NCBI GenBank assembly: GCA_039588915.1 | Contig: JBDGYV010000009.1 | Coordinates: forward strand, 1 to 64,000 | Direction of reading: 5' to 3' | Source of the DNA: CAMYLR01 sp039588915 | GTDB lineage: Bacteria; Gemmatimonadota; Gemmatimonadetes; JACCXV01; JAHWKZ01 | DNA length: 64,000 nucleotides | Part shown: positions 50,872 to 60,596 of the stretch, one piece after another | Layout: each line of letters starts with the position of its first letter | How positions within the stretch are numbered: position 1 is the stretch's first letter | Notes under the pieces: model-generated | What the model was told of the DNA's origin: nothing | The model's database searches: none | What the model saw: only the letters and a program-made list of their open reading frames with translations | Made by a program: the position numbers and the translations under genes

Positions 50872-51474
50872 ATGAACCTAACAAAGCGCCAGCGTGAAAT
50901 ATATGACTATATCCAATCATTTATGGAGCAGCGTGGGTACGCTCCAAGCCTCGAGGAGATCGCTGCCGAATTCGGTCTCTCCTCGGTGGCCACCGTCCAC
51001 GAGCACATTCGCAACTTGGAGGCCAAAGGGATCCTCAAGCGTGACGCACACCGGAGTCGGGCATTGGAGCTGACCCCACCCGCGTCTGCCACGGCGGTTG
51101 AACTCCCATTGCTCGGTCAGGTCGCTGCGGGCGAGCCGCTCGAGGCGATACAGACCGAGGACACGATAGCTATTCCCGAGCACCTACTGGGACGAGGCGA
51201 GACGTTCGTGCTACGCGTCCGCGGGGATTCGATGATCGATGAGCAGGTACAGGACGGCGACTACTTGATCGTTGAACGACGTCAGACCGCTCGGGACGGG
51301 GAACGCGTGGTTGCGCTCATTGACGGCGAGAACGCGACATTCAAGACGTTCCACCGCGGCCCCGATGGCACCGTAGTGTTGAAGCCGGCGAACGATGAGC
51401 TAGAACCGATGCGGCTAGACGCTGGCAGGGTCGAAATCCAGGGCGTGGCGATCGGAATACTTCGGAAGTACTAG
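50872..51474 (+). CDS. lexA: LexA repressor
   Basis: 200 residues. The N-terminal winged helix has LTKRQREIYDYIQSFMEQRG and APSLEEIAAEFGLSSVATVH. The autocleavage site is Ala86-Gly87 in GQVAAGEP. The S24 dyad is complete: Ser120 (GDSMIDEQ) and Lys158 (ATFKTFH). It represses SOS genes until RecA filaments trigger self-cleavage. It is preceded by RBS GGGAGGT and divergent from the HEAT/HD-GYP genes; dctA converges 7 bases after its stop. The same reading frame extends well upstream of 50872 without meaning. Confidence 0.97.
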   Translation: MNLTKRQREIYDYIQSFMEQRGYAPSLEEIAAEFGLSSVATVHEHIRNLEAKGILKRDAHRSRALELTPPASATAVELPLLGQVAAGEPLEAIQTEDTIAIPEHLLGRGETFVLRVRGDSMIDEQVQDGDYLIVERRQTARDGERVVALIDGENATFKTFHRGPDGTVVLKPANDELEPMRLDAGRVEIQGVAIGILRKY

Positions 51475-51481
51475 TGGCGGG

Positions 51482-52771
51482 TTAGACTCGGGTTTCCGAG
51501 GTCCAAACGGGTTCTTCGCCACCTGGTGCAACGGGCGGAACCGCAGCCAGATCTCCCTCGGAGGCCGCCACGATCACGGCGCACGATGAATCGCCGGTGA
51601 CATTGACGGCCGTTCTGCACATGTCGAGTATCCGATCGACCCCGAGGATCAACGCGATGCCCTCGAGCGGTATCCCCACCGTCCGGAGCACCAAGGCCAA
51701 TGTGATCATGCCGACACCTGGCACCCCGGCGGCACCAACTGATGCCAACGTGGCGGTCAGCACTACGAGCAACTGCTGGGTTAGCGACAGTTCGAGCCCG
51801 TATACCTGAGCTATGAAGATCGTCGCTGCCCCCTGGTAGAGTGCTGTGCCGTCCATGTTGATCGTCGCACCAAGCGGGAGGACGAACGCCGAAACCTCCT
51901 CCCCAACCCCCAGGTTCTCCTCCGCGCATTCCATCGTCACCGGCAGCGTCACGTTCGACGACGACGTGCTGAAGGCAACCAGTTGAGCGGGCGCGATTCC
52001 CTTGAAGAAATGAACCGGGTTCATCCCACCAAGGAAACGAACGGCGGTTGGGTAGATGACGCCCCCATGGATGATGAGGCCGACAATCACAACCGCCGCG
52101 TAAACAAACAACGTCTTGAGGATTCCAACGCCGTACTGCCCGACGATTGCGGCGATCAGCGCAAAAACCCCGTACGGCGCGATTCTCATGACCAAGTGAA
52201 CCAGCTTTATCATCGCTTCATTGATGCCTTCAGCCAGATCCACGATCGGCTTGACATGTTTCCTATCGAGTTGGGTCAACACGACACCAAGGATCAGGGC
52301 AAAGAAAATGACCTGCAGCATGTTGGCTTGGGCCAGCGATTCGATCGGGTTGGTTGGAATGATGTCGAGCAGCGTGTCTATGACGCTCGGCTTGTCGCCT
52401 AGCCGATCGATGTTGACCTGTGTGGCGCCGGAAAAATCGGTCAGCAGGCGGTCCTTGATCGCTGGATCGAGTCGCGAGCCCGGCCGGATGATGTTGGCCA
52501 GCACCAGCCCGATCGTGATCGCGATCGAGGTTGTCGCCAGGTAGTAGCCTATCGTCTTGATCCCGATACGCCCCAGTTTCGCCAGGTCACCGAGGCTGGT
52601 CACGCCCAGCAGGATCGATGCGAAGACGAGTGGGACCACGATCATCGTTATCAACTTGATGAACGCGTCGCCGATCGGTTTTACAACCGCAATCGGTGGC
52701 CCAACGATGACGCCGGCCACTGCGCCCAACGCGAGTCCGAGGAGGATCTGTGTGTGGAGTTTTAGCCGCAC
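51482..52771 (-). CDS. Dicarboxylate/amino acid:cation symporter (SDF family)
   Basis: 429 residues with about eight membrane segments and two re-entrant loops. Signature blocks are LITMIVVPLVFASILLGVTS, AFSTSSSNVTLPVTMECAEE (serine-rich hairpin), FVLPLGATINMDGTALYQGA (the DAACS signature) and GVPGVGMITLALVLRTVGIP, then GVDRILDMCRTAVNVTGDS. It imports glutamate, aspartate or C4-dicarboxylates with Na+ or H+. GTG start at 52771; it is divergent from truA. DctA and GltP types cannot be separated with certainty. Confidence 0.92.
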   Translation of the reverse strand: MRLKLHTQILLGLALGAVAGVIVGPPIAVVKPIGDAFIKLITMIVVPLVFASILLGVTSLGDLAKLGRIGIKTIGYYLATTSIAITIGLVLANIIRPGSRLDPAIKDRLLTDFSGATQVNIDRLGDKPSVIDTLLDIIPTNPIESLAQANMLQVIFFALILGVVLTQLDRKHVKPIVDLAEGINEAMIKLVHLVMRIAPYGVFALIAAIVGQYGVGILKTLFVYAAVVIVGLIIHGGVIYPTAVRFLGGMNPVHFFKGIAPAQLVAFSTSSSNVTLPVTMECAEENLGVGEEVSAFVLPLGATINMDGTALYQGAATIFIAQVYGLELSLTQQLLVVLTATLASVGAAGVPGVGMITLALVLRTVGIPLEGIALILGVDRILDMCRTAVNVTGDSSCAVIVAASEGDLAAVPPVAPGGEEPVWTSETRV

Positions 52772-52795
52772 GGCAGTCGAACGTAGCGAGGTGAA

Positions 52796-52824
52796 TTGCT
52801 TCCCGACAACCCCCCCGGTATTTT
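52796..52824 (+). promoter_or_regulatory. Predicted promoter of the truA-htrA-purCSQLF unit
   Basis: In the 75-base divergent gap between dctA and truA, TTGCTT (52796-52801) is followed after 17 bases by TATTTT (52819-52824), about 22 bases before the truA ATG. The -35 is weak. All plus-strand genes from truA to the 151-residue protein at 60597 are spaced 15 bases or less, so this may drive the whole unit. Confidence 0.4.
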
Positions 52825-52846
52825 GCTACTTTACTTGGACGAACGC

Positions 52847-53584
52847 ATGTCGAAGCGCCTGAAAGGTGTGCTCCACTACGACGGTACCAGCTATCGCGGC
52901 TGGCAGAGGCAGGCCGACGCGGAGACGGTGCAGGGAGTCTGCGAGCGCTCGCTCGAAAAGATCTTCGGAGAACCCGTATCGTTGGTCGCCTCGGGTCGCA
53001 CCGATACCGGCGTTCACGCCCGTGGCCAAGTGGTTCACTTCGAACACGAGACAACGATCGAGAATCGCGAGTTGATGCGCGCCTGGAACACACAGCTACC
53101 TGACGATGTATGGGTTGAGCGGTTGACGACCGCTTCGGCACGCTTCCATGCCCGGCACGATGCGGTGAGCCGTACGTATCGGTATTTCATCGCCGACGGG
53201 CGACTCGCACACTCACCGTTTGTGTGCCGTTACACGTGGCCGCTTGATCGCCGCCTCGATTGGGACGCGGTCCACGAGGCGACATCCTCGATTAGCGGGG
53301 CGCATGACTTTCGGCACTTCGCCAAGGGAATATCAGAGGGCCCGTGTTCTGTGTACTCCGCTGAATGGCACCGTACCCGGAACGGGCACGCGTTGGAAAT
53401 CACCGCTAATCGCTTCTTACGTCACATGGTGCGCGCCCTCGTTGGGGCGCTCGTTTCCATAGGGCGCGGACAGGTCCACCCATCGTCGTTGCCCCGAGCG
53501 CTTCAACCGCGTGGCGAGCCCGTTTCGGCGGCCCACGCACCCCCACAAGGACTCTTCCTTTGGAAGGTTCAGTATGCGCGCTGA
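52847..53584 (+). CDS. truA: tRNA pseudouridine synthase A
   Basis: 245 residues from ATG at 52847; upstream codons in frame lack an RBS. Motifs are LHYDGTSYRGWQRQADAETV at the start, the catalytic aspartate in ASGRTDTGVHARGQVVHF, SRTYRYFIADGRLAHSPF and NRFLRHMVRALVGALVSIGRG. It isomerises uridines 38-40 in the tRNA anticodon stem. It overlaps htrA by 11 bases. Confidence 0.96.
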   Translation: MSKRLKGVLHYDGTSYRGWQRQADAETVQGVCERSLEKIFGEPVSLVASGRTDTGVHARGQVVHFEHETTIENRELMRAWNTQLPDDVWVERLTTASARFHARHDAVSRTYRYFIADGRLAHSPFVCRYTWPLDRRLDWDAVHEATSSISGAHDFRHFAKGISEGPCSVYSAEWHRTRNGHALEITANRFLRHMVRALVGALVSIGRGQVHPSSLPRALQPRGEPVSAAHAPPQGLFLWKVQYAR

Positions 53585-55013
53585 CCGCCTGATTGCCGGT
53601 TTAGGCCTCTTGGCGCTACTGGCCGGCGTATCATGGTGGCGGTCGGCAGACTCAATACCTGGTGACAACCCGTCGCCAGCCACCGCTCGCGCCCAGTCAC
53701 CCGACCAGATCGACGAGTTGCGGCGCACCGCCATCGTCGTGGCCGCCGAGCGCGTGGGCCCCGCCGTCGTCTCGGTCAACGTCGTCGCGACCCAGGTCGT
53801 CCGTGAGCAAAGTCCGTTCGATGATCCTTTCTTCCGGGGCCTGTTCCCTCCGCGGGAGCGACTGCGGCAAGTCCAGAACCTGGGCTCCGGTTTTATTGTG
53901 TCCGAGGATGGCTACGTGATTACAAACCAGCACGTGGTGAGCGGAGCGACCGACATCGTGCTGACGTTGATGGATGGTCGTCAGCTCGCGGCTGAGCTGG
54001 TAGCCGGCGACGAGGTCACTGATCTCGCGTTCCTGCGAATTGAAGCTGAAGATCTACCGGTAGCAACACTGGGGGACTCGGACGATCTGCTGATCGGCGA
54101 GTGGGCGATCGCGATCGGCAATCCCTACGGTTATCTACTCGCCGACCGAAACCCCTCTGTAACAGTGGGTGTGATCTCCGCACTGGGTCGCGACGTGCAG
54201 CCCGAGAGCCGCAGTGCTGGGCGGCGACCCGAAGTCTGGTCAAACATGATTCAGACAGATGCCGCCATAAACCCTGGGAACTCCGGCGGTCCACTTGTCA
54301 ACGCGCAAGGTGAAGTGATCGGCGTCAACGCCTTCATCTTCTCGGGCGGTGGTGGGGGCTCGATCGGTCTCGGGTTTGCAATTCCAATCAACCGCGCTCA
54401 GCGAGCGCTGGCCGATGTCGTTCGGTTTGGATCGATCCGGCGTCCCTGGACGGGATTGCATCTGGCGGAGCTCGACAATGATGGCCAACCCCCCCGGGGA
54501 GTCGCGGTCGAACGGGTGGATCCGGGGAGCCCGGCTGACCAAGCCGACCTTCGGCCTGGGGACATCATCACCGAGACCAACGGTCAGGTGTTGCCGTCGC
54601 CGATCGAGTGGCAGGGTCGGCTTCTCGATTCGCCCTCCGGCCAACCGATCGCAATCACCGCGGAACGCGACGGCAACGTCTTCAATATCACGCTCGTTCC
54701 GCAGGAGGATCCCCTCGTACTTGCGGAACGGCTCGAAACTCCCTTTGGCGCCTCGGTCGTCATCGTCAATCAAACGCTGGCGTCTCATCTAGGCCTCACC
54801 AATGACTACGGGTTCTATCTGGATCGGGTCGATGTGACTTCCGGTTTCCGGCGCTTGGGCCTTCGGTCCGGCGACATACTTCTGGCGATTGGGCAGCGCC
54901 GACTCGACGGCGCGGAGGACCTGAGTGAGTTTGTGGACGCCTTACAGTCAGGACGACCGCTCACCCTGTTCATCGAACGCAACGGTGTGGTCTCTAGGAT
55001 TGCAACCCGCTGA
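53574..55013 (+). CDS. HtrA/DegP-type periplasmic serine protease with two PDZ domains
   Basis: 479 residues from ATG at 53574, RBS GGAAGG. An N-terminal hydrophobic segment (about 5-22) acts as signal or anchor. The trypsin-like domain has His120 (YVITNQHVVSG), Asp150 (EVTDLAFLRI) and Ser237 (AINPGNSGGPLVNA). PDZ1 is at about 290-380 (GVAVERVDPGSPADQADLRP) and PDZ2 at about 400-475 (LGLRSGDILLAIGQRRLDGA). It degrades or chaperones misfolded envelope proteins. An Arg/Phe-rich loop (DDPFFRGLFPPRERLRQVQ) corresponds to the DegP LA-loop region. Its location before purC is not functionally telling. Confidence 0.94.
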   Translation: MRADRLIAGLGLLALLAGVSWWRSADSIPGDNPSPATARAQSPDQIDELRRTAIVVAAERVGPAVVSVNVVATQVVREQSPFDDPFFRGLFPPRERLRQVQNLGSGFIVSEDGYVITNQHVVSGATDIVLTLMDGRQLAAELVAGDEVTDLAFLRIEAEDLPVATLGDSDDLLIGEWAIAIGNPYGYLLADRNPSVTVGVISALGRDVQPESRSAGRRPEVWSNMIQTDAAINPGNSGGPLVNAQGEVIGVNAFIFSGGGGGSIGLGFAIPINRAQRALADVVRFGSIRRPWTGLHLAELDNDGQPPRGVAVERVDPGSPADQADLRPGDIITETNGQVLPSPIEWQGRLLDSPSGQPIAITAERDGNVFNITLVPQEDPLVLAERLETPFGASVVIVNQTLASHLGLTNDYGFYLDRVDVTSGFRRLGLRSGDILLAIGQRRLDGAEDLSEFVDALQSGRPLTLFIERNGVVSRIATR

Positions 55014-55023
55014 GAGGACAACA

Positions 55024-55962
55024 GTGCGACCGACATTGACGACCGAAGTGACGTCCGTCACTCTTCCCGTTCCACATTTGTCTAGCGGCAAGGTGCGCGA
55101 GATGTTCGCGCTTGGCGATGAGCTGCTGATCGTAACCACCGATCGCCTGTCGGCCCACGACATCGTCTTTGAGCAAGGTGTTGTGGACAAGGGCGCGGTT
55201 CTCACACACCTGTCTGACTACTGGTTCGATCGGCTTGAAGCAGCCAGCCCGCATCACCGGCTCACGACCGACATCGACGACATTATCGAGCACGCGCCGG
55301 AGCTGATCGACCATCGCCACACGCTCGCTGGGCGTTCTATGCTTTGCCGCCGAGCTGAACCATTGCCGGTCGAGTGCGTGGTACGTGGTTACCTCGACGG
55401 TTCCGCGTGGCGCGAGTACACCGAAACGGGAACGGTGACCGGCATCGAGGTGCCGCCTGAGCTTGAGCGCGGCGGCCTGCTCCCGAAGCCTATCTTTACG
55501 CCGGCCACCAAGGCCGAGACCGGTCACGACGTGAACATCTCTTATGATGAGCTCGCATCAACAGTAGGCGCCGACCTTGCCTCCCATCTTAGAGACCGGT
55601 CGTTGGCACTGTACACCGAGGCACGCGCACACGCCCTTGAGCGAGGTCTGATCCTGGCGGACACGAAGTTCGAGTTCGGTTGGACCACGAGAGGCGAGCG
55701 GGAGCTCTTGCTGATCGACGAGGTCCTGACACCCGACTCGTCACGCTACTGGGATGCCACAGAATGGTCCCCAGGTGGCGCCCAAGCCTCGTTCGACAAG
55801 CAGCCGATACGGGACTTCCTCGACAGCGAACGTGCCGCCGGTCGCTGGAACGGAGAGCCACCACTGCCCCAACTTCCAGACTCAGCGGTTCGCGCCACGG
55901 CAGATCGATATCGCGAAGCCTACAGCCGTATCACCGGTCGAGAGTTGCCCAGGTACTCGTGA
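55024..55962 (+). CDS. purC: Phosphoribosylaminoimidazole-succinocarboxamide synthase
   Basis: 312 residues from GTG at 55024, 10 bases after htrA, RBS GAGAGGAC; the frame upstream is a shadow. Blocks are GKVREMFALGDELLIVTTDR, SAHDIVFEQGVVDKGAVLTH, VECVVRGYLDGSAWREY, DTKFEFGWTTRGERELLLID and EVLTPDSSRYWDA. This is the longer eukaryote/proteobacterium-variant PurC type (about 300 residues). It joins aspartate to CAIR. purS overlaps it by 4 bases. Confidence 0.96.
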   Translation: MRPTLTTEVTSVTLPVPHLSSGKVREMFALGDELLIVTTDRLSAHDIVFEQGVVDKGAVLTHLSDYWFDRLEAASPHHRLTTDIDDIIEHAPELIDHRHTLAGRSMLCRRAEPLPVECVVRGYLDGSAWREYTETGTVTGIEVPPELERGGLLPKPIFTPATKAETGHDVNISYDELASTVGADLASHLRDRSLALYTEARAHALERGLILADTKFEFGWTTRGERELLLIDEVLTPDSSRYWDATEWSPGGAQASFDKQPIRDFLDSERAAGRWNGEPPLPQLPDSAVRATADRYREAYSRITGRELPRYS

Positions 55963-56216
55963 AGGCTCATGTCGAGGTCCACATCCAGCTCAAGCCGGGC
56001 ATGCTCGATCCCCAGGGTGAGACTCTCGAGCACGCGCTAACCGCCATTGGATACGAAGGCGTCCGCAGTATGCGCGTCGGCAAGTGGATCACGTTCGAAA
56101 TTGAGGGGGACGAGCCCGACGCAGTCGAATCACAAGTCGAGGAGATGTGCGATCGACTGCTCGCCAATCCGATCATCGAGCGCTACGAGTATCATGTGAC
56201 GCGAGAAGAACGCTAA
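55959..56216 (+). CDS. purS: Phosphoribosylformylglycinamidine synthase subunit PurS
   Basis: 85 residues from GTG at 55959 (GTGA overlap with purC). Sequence features are AHVEVHIQLKPGMLDPQGET and EHALTAIGYEGVRSMRVGKW, the PurS fold, and a helix with SQVEEMCDRLLANPIIERY. PurS tethers PurQ and the small PurL in the three-protein FGAM synthase found in most bacteria outside the gammaproteobacteria. The frame beginning upstream at 55680 is a purC shadow. Confidence 0.96.
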   Translation: MKAHVEVHIQLKPGMLDPQGETLEHALTAIGYEGVRSMRVGKWITFEIEGDEPDAVESQVEEMCDRLLANPIIERYEYHVTREER

Positions 56217-56914
56217 TGACCCAAGTCCCCATCGGGATCGTTCGCTTCCCCGGCACAAATTGTGATCAGGACGTGTTTGACGCGGTGGCCTCTGTCGAGC
56301 GCGCGTGTCCGGTGTGGTTGTGGCACAAAGAGACTGATCTGCAAGGCGTAAAAGGCGTCGTTTTGGCGGGCGGGTTCTCGTACGGTGATTACCTACGAGC
56401 CGGCGCGATCGCGCGGTTCAGTCCGATCATGGAAGAGGTGGCTCGCTTTGCCACCGATGGTGGGCCCGTGCTCGGGATCTGCAACGGCTTCCAGATCTTG
56501 ACCGAGGCAGGGCTGCTACCCGGCGCTCTCATGCGCAACGATCGGCTGACGTTTGTCTGTCGACCACAATCCCTCATGGTCGAAACCGCTGACACGCTGT
56601 TTACTTGGCAATACGAGCGTGGGCAGGTCGTTTCGTTCCCGGTCGCGCACGCCGAAGGCAACTTCGTTGCTGACCCCGACGTGATCGACCGTCTCAAGGA
56701 CGAACGTAGGGTCGTGTTCCGCTATGTCGACGATCGGGGTGACAAGCGTCTGAATGCGAACCCCAACGGTTCTATCAACGATATCGCTGGCGTGATCAAC
56801 GAGCGCGGCAACGTGTTGGGGCTCATGCCGCATCCCGATCGCGCGATGGACCGGATGCTGGGTTCGGCTGATGGACGAGGCATCTTCCAGGGGTTAGTGG
56901 AGGCGGCCGCATGA
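56216..56914 (+). CDS. purQ: Phosphoribosylformylglycinamidine synthase subunit PurQ
   Basis: 232 residues, class I glutamine amidotransferase. It begins VPIGIVRFPGTNCDQDVFDA; the nucleophile cysteine is in GPVLGICNGFQILTEAGLLP; the catalytic His/Glu pair region is GLMPHPDRAMDRM. GGFSYGDYLRAGAIARFSP is also typical. It supplies ammonia to PurL. Start ATG at 56216 shares one base with the purS stop (TAATG); it overlaps purL by 4 bases. Confidence 0.97.
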   Translation: MTQVPIGIVRFPGTNCDQDVFDAVASVERACPVWLWHKETDLQGVKGVVLAGGFSYGDYLRAGAIARFSPIMEEVARFATDGGPVLGICNGFQILTEAGLLPGALMRNDRLTFVCRPQSLMVETADTLFTWQYERGQVVSFPVAHAEGNFVADPDVIDRLKDERRVVFRYVDDRGDKRLNANPNGSINDIAGVINERGNVLGLMPHPDRAMDRMLGSADGRGIFQGLVEAAA

Positions 56915-59157
56915 CGGTCACGCTTCACGATCCGGCGGTCAACCCCGAGATCGTTGCTGCCCACGGATTGACAGCCGACGAGTACGAGCAGATTTGCGCG
57001 CTTCTAGGCCGCGACCCCAACCTGACAGAGCTGGGTGTGTTCAGCCTCATGTGGAGCGAGCACTGCGGCTACAAACACTCGCGTGCCCGGTTGGCGGATT
57101 TGCCATCCACCGGTCCGCAAGTCATTCAGGGGCCAGGCGAGAACGCCGGTGCGATCGACATCGGTGAGGGGTTGGCGATCGTCTTCAAAACGGAATCGCA
57201 CAACCACCCATCGGCCGTCGAACCCTACCAAGGTGCAGCCACGGGTGTGGGTGGCATTCTGCGCGACGTATTCACCATGGGGGCAAGGCCGATCGCGCTG
57301 CTCAACAGCCTGCGTTTCGGCGAACTGGACGATCCTCACGTTCGGTATCTTTTTCGACGCGTCGTGGCCGGAATCGGCGATTACGGTAACTGCGTCGGGA
57401 TCCCCACCGTTGGGGGCGAGGTAGTGTTCGACGACGCCTACCGCGGCAATCCGCTCGTGAATGCGATGTGCGTGGGTATTCTCGCGCAGAACGACCTCAC
57501 TCGTGGAGTCGCTAGCGGTCCCGGCAACGCGGTCTACGTCTTGGGTGCATCAACCGGTCGTGATGGAATCCACGGCGCGAGTCTGCTGGCGTCTGCCGAG
57601 CTCGCTGACGACACGGCCGAGAGTCGGCCAACGGTCCAGGTTGGCGACCCGTTCAGCGAGAAGCTGCTGCTCGAAGCGACCCTCGAGCTGATCGAGTCGG
57701 GGGCCGCGATCGGGATTCAGGATATGGGCGCCGCAGGTCTCACGTCGTCGAGCAGTGAGATGGCCACCCGTGCCGGCACCGGCATCGAGTTCGATGTCTC
57801 GCGCGTGCCGCGCCGTGAGCCCGACATGTCTCCGTACGAAGTGCTGCTCTCCGAGTCGCAGGAGCGGATGTTGGTCGTCGCCGATCCCCATCGAGAGCCT
57901 CAGCTCATGGCGATCGCGGACAAGTGGGACCTCGCGTGCACCCGGATCGGATCGGTTACCGGTGATGGTGTCTGGCGGGTCTTCGAGGATCGCGAGGAAG
58001 TGTGCGCGATTCCGGTCGAAGCGCTGACAGATGCGGTGCCCACGTACGTGCGCGAGGTCGAGCCACCGGTCTACCTGGCCTCGCTGCACGCCTGGTCGCC
58101 CAACCTGGGTTGGCTGGACGGCGTCGAGCCGTTGGCCGCGCTGGCGACGCTGATCTCGGCCCCGAGCCTAGCCAGCAAGCGATGGGTGTTCGAGCAGTAC
58201 GACCACCACGTCAGGACGGCGACCGTGATCGGCCCGGGCGCGGATGCGGCTGTCCTGGCGATCAAGGGCACACAACGCGGCTTGGCGCTCACCATAGATG
58301 GCAATGGACGCTACGTGTACTGCGACCCGTATCGCGGTGGCGCACTGGCGGTAGCCGAAGCAGCTCGCAACCTGGTGGCGGTCGGCGCGACCCCGCTCGC
58401 AATCACCGACTGCTTGAACTTCGGGAACCCCGAGAAGGACGACATATACTATCAGTTCGTCGAGGCGTTGCGCGGTATCGCCGATGCGTGCCGAGCTCTT
58501 GATACACCGGTCGTGAGCGGCAACGTATCCTTCTATAACCAGTCGAGCGCCGGCGCCGTCTACCCGACGCCGACGATCGGGATGGTCGGGCTGATCCAAG
58601 ACATCGAGAAGCGCATCCATCCAGGGCGAGCCTCGGTCGGGGACCGGTTGCTGCTCGTCGGCGGTGACGGCGCGCACCTGGGCGCCTCATCGTTTCTGAA
58701 GGAAGTATTGGGTGAGGTCGCGGGCCGACCACCGACCGTCGATCTGAATGCCGAGCGGATGAGCGGCAAAGCGATCCTAGCGCTGAATGAGGCCGGCTTG
58801 ATCGGCACCTGCCGCGACGTCGGCGATGGCGGACTCGCGGTTGCCGCAGCTGAGCTAATGTTCGGTCTCGAACCGGGTCTCGGCGTCGAGCTGGGCATCC
58901 CGGATCGCGCTGACCCGCACGCTTTGCTTTTTGGTGAGGACGGCGCGCGTTATCTCATCACCGTGGCAGAGGACGACGAGTCCCGTGCGACCGAGCTGCT
59001 AGCGAAGCAGGAGGTGGTGACCCGCACTTGCGGACGGGTGACCGGCGACGCTGCGTACCACGTCGTCGACGTTGGGAGCGCCGATCGCTCGGTTTTGCAA
59101 GCCAGCTCGGAAACCAGCATCCCGAACGCGATGCGGCAAACGGAATCGAACCGATGA
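56911..59157 (+). CDS. purL: Phosphoribosylformylglycinamidine synthase subunit PurL (small type)
   Basis: 748 residues, the short PurL that needs PurS and PurQ. Motifs include LGVFSLMWSEHCGYKHSRA, ESHNHPSAVEPYQGAATGVG, GNCVGIPTVGGEVVFDDAY, GIQDMGAAGLTSSSSEMA, TDCLNFGNPEKDDIYYQF and GNVSFYNQSSAGAVYPTPT. It uses ATP and ammonia to convert FGAR to FGAM. ATGA overlaps on both sides couple it to purQ and purF. Confidence 0.98.
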   Translation: MTVTLHDPAVNPEIVAAHGLTADEYEQICALLGRDPNLTELGVFSLMWSEHCGYKHSRARLADLPSTGPQVIQGPGENAGAIDIGEGLAIVFKTESHNHPSAVEPYQGAATGVGGILRDVFTMGARPIALLNSLRFGELDDPHVRYLFRRVVAGIGDYGNCVGIPTVGGEVVFDDAYRGNPLVNAMCVGILAQNDLTRGVASGPGNAVYVLGASTGRDGIHGASLLASAELADDTAESRPTVQVGDPFSEKLLLEATLELIESGAAIGIQDMGAAGLTSSSSEMATRAGTGIEFDVSRVPRREPDMSPYEVLLSESQERMLVVADPHREPQLMAIADKWDLACTRIGSVTGDGVWRVFEDREEVCAIPVEALTDAVPTYVREVEPPVYLASLHAWSPNLGWLDGVEPLAALATLISAPSLASKRWVFEQYDHHVRTATVIGPGADAAVLAIKGTQRGLALTIDGNGRYVYCDPYRGGALAVAEAARNLVAVGATPLAITDCLNFGNPEKDDIYYQFVEALRGIADACRALDTPVVSGNVSFYNQSSAGAVYPTPTIGMVGLIQDIEKRIHPGRASVGDRLLLVGGDGAHLGASSFLKEVLGEVAGRPPTVDLNAERMSGKAILALNEAGLIGTCRDVGDGGLAVAAAELMFGLEPGLGVELGIPDRADPHALLFGEDGARYLITVAEDDESRATELLAKQEVVTRTCGRVTGDAAYHVVDVGSADRSVLQASSETSIPNAMRQTESNR

Positions 59158-60581
59158 GCGGTCCACGCGAAGAGTGCGGAATCGTCGGGGTCATGAGTCA
59201 CCGGCGCGCCGCGGAGTGGGTCTACCTCGGGCTGTACGCGCTTCAACACCGCGGGCAGGAGTCGGCCGGCATCGTCGCTGCAGACGGTGACAACGCGTTG
59301 GCGCGCAGGGGGATGGGGCTTGTAGCTGAAGTTTTCGATGAGAGCGCGCTTGCGCGTCTCGAGGGGACCTGTGCGATCGGTCACAACCGCTACTCGACCA
59401 CCGGGTCACCAACGCTCGCCAATGCGCAGCCGATTCTTGTCAACTACCGGGATGGGTTCCTGGCCGTCGCCCACAACGGCAACCTCGTTAACGCTCGCAC
59501 GCTGCGCAGCCGGCTCGAGGGTGCGGGGTCGATCTTCCAATCGACGATGGACACGGAGGTCCTGGTGCACCTGATCGCCGCATCCCGTCAGCCATCACGC
59601 GACCTCGCTGTGCTTGAGGGACTCCGTCAGCTGGAGGGCGCGTACTCGTTCTTGATCCTCACGCCCGACGCGCTGTATGCGGCCCGCGATCCCTACGGCT
59701 TCCGGCCGCTTGCCATCGGGCATCGTGGAGAGACGGTGGTGGTCGCATCCGAAACGTGCGCACTCGATCTCGTAGGTGCTCAGTTCGAGCGTGAGATCTC
59801 GCCGGGCGAGATCGTCAAGGTGACCCCGAACGGGGATGTCACAACGTTGCGACACGAACCCGCCGATGTCGAGTGCATGTGCGTCTTCGAGCAGATCTAC
59901 TTTGCGCGTCCCGACTCCGTCCTGTTTGGCATGAGCGCGGCTGACGCACGACGCAGCATGGGCCGCGAGCTGGCGCGTGAGCACCCCGCGAGCGGTGACT
60001 GTGTATTCTCAGTGCCAGATTCCAGCAACGCGGCTGCCGCCGGCTTCGCCGAACAGAGCGGCCTGCCGCTGGAGCACGGACTGATCCGGAACCACTACAT
60101 CGGTCGAACGTTTATTCAGCCTGCTCAGGACGTCCGCGACTTCGGCGTCAAGATCAAGTACAACCCGGTTACAAGCGTCATCAAGGGGCAGCGAGTCGTG
60201 ATCGTGGACGACTCGATCGTGCGCGGGACGACATCGGGCGCGTTGGTACGGCTGGTGCGCGAGGCTGGCGCGCAGGCGGTTCATCTGAGGATCGCCTCCC
60301 CACCCCTCCGACACCCGTGCTACTACGGGATCGATATCCCCAAACGATCGGAGTTGGTCGCCGCGCAGATGTCAATCGACGAGATCGCCGAACGGGTCGG
60401 AGCCGACTCGCTGGCGTATCTCTCGTTTGACGGGCTCTACCGAGCGGTGGGGGCCCGCGAGCGCCATTGTGATGCTTGCTTTAGCGGGAACTATCGGGTA
60501 TCGGTTGAGCCCGGGATCGACGAGAAAGCCGCCTTTGAGCAAACACTCACGACCGGGGCTACTTCCCCGCTCGGGCGATAA
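59154..60581 (+). CDS. purF: Amidophosphoribosyltransferase
   Basis: 475 residues from ATG at 59154, overlapping purL (ATGA). A 7-residue propeptide (MSGPREE) precedes the N-terminal nucleophile Cys8 in ECGIVGVMSH; family processing exposes it. The glutaminase half has HRGQESAGIVAADGD and NGNLVNARTLRS; the transferase half has the PRPP loop VVIVDDSIVRGTTSGA near 350, and C-terminal cysteines in ERHCDACFSGNY and RHPCYYG. It makes phosphoribosylamine, the first committed step of purine synthesis. Together with purC-S-Q-L it covers five purine functions. Confidence 0.97.
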   Translation: MSGPREECGIVGVMSHRRAAEWVYLGLYALQHRGQESAGIVAADGDNALARRGMGLVAEVFDESALARLEGTCAIGHNRYSTTGSPTLANAQPILVNYRDGFLAVAHNGNLVNARTLRSRLEGAGSIFQSTMDTEVLVHLIAASRQPSRDLAVLEGLRQLEGAYSFLILTPDALYAARDPYGFRPLAIGHRGETVVVASETCALDLVGAQFEREISPGEIVKVTPNGDVTTLRHEPADVECMCVFEQIYFARPDSVLFGMSAADARRSMGRELAREHPASGDCVFSVPDSSNAAAAGFAEQSGLPLEHGLIRNHYIGRTFIQPAQDVRDFGVKIKYNPVTSVIKGQRVVIVDDSIVRGTTSGALVRLVREAGAQAVHLRIASPPLRHPCYYGIDIPKRSELVAAQMSIDEIAERVGADSLAYLSFDGLYRAVGARERHCDACFSGNYRVSVEPGIDEKAAFEQTLTTGATSPLGR

Positions 60582-60596
60582 ACAACGGGAGGCACC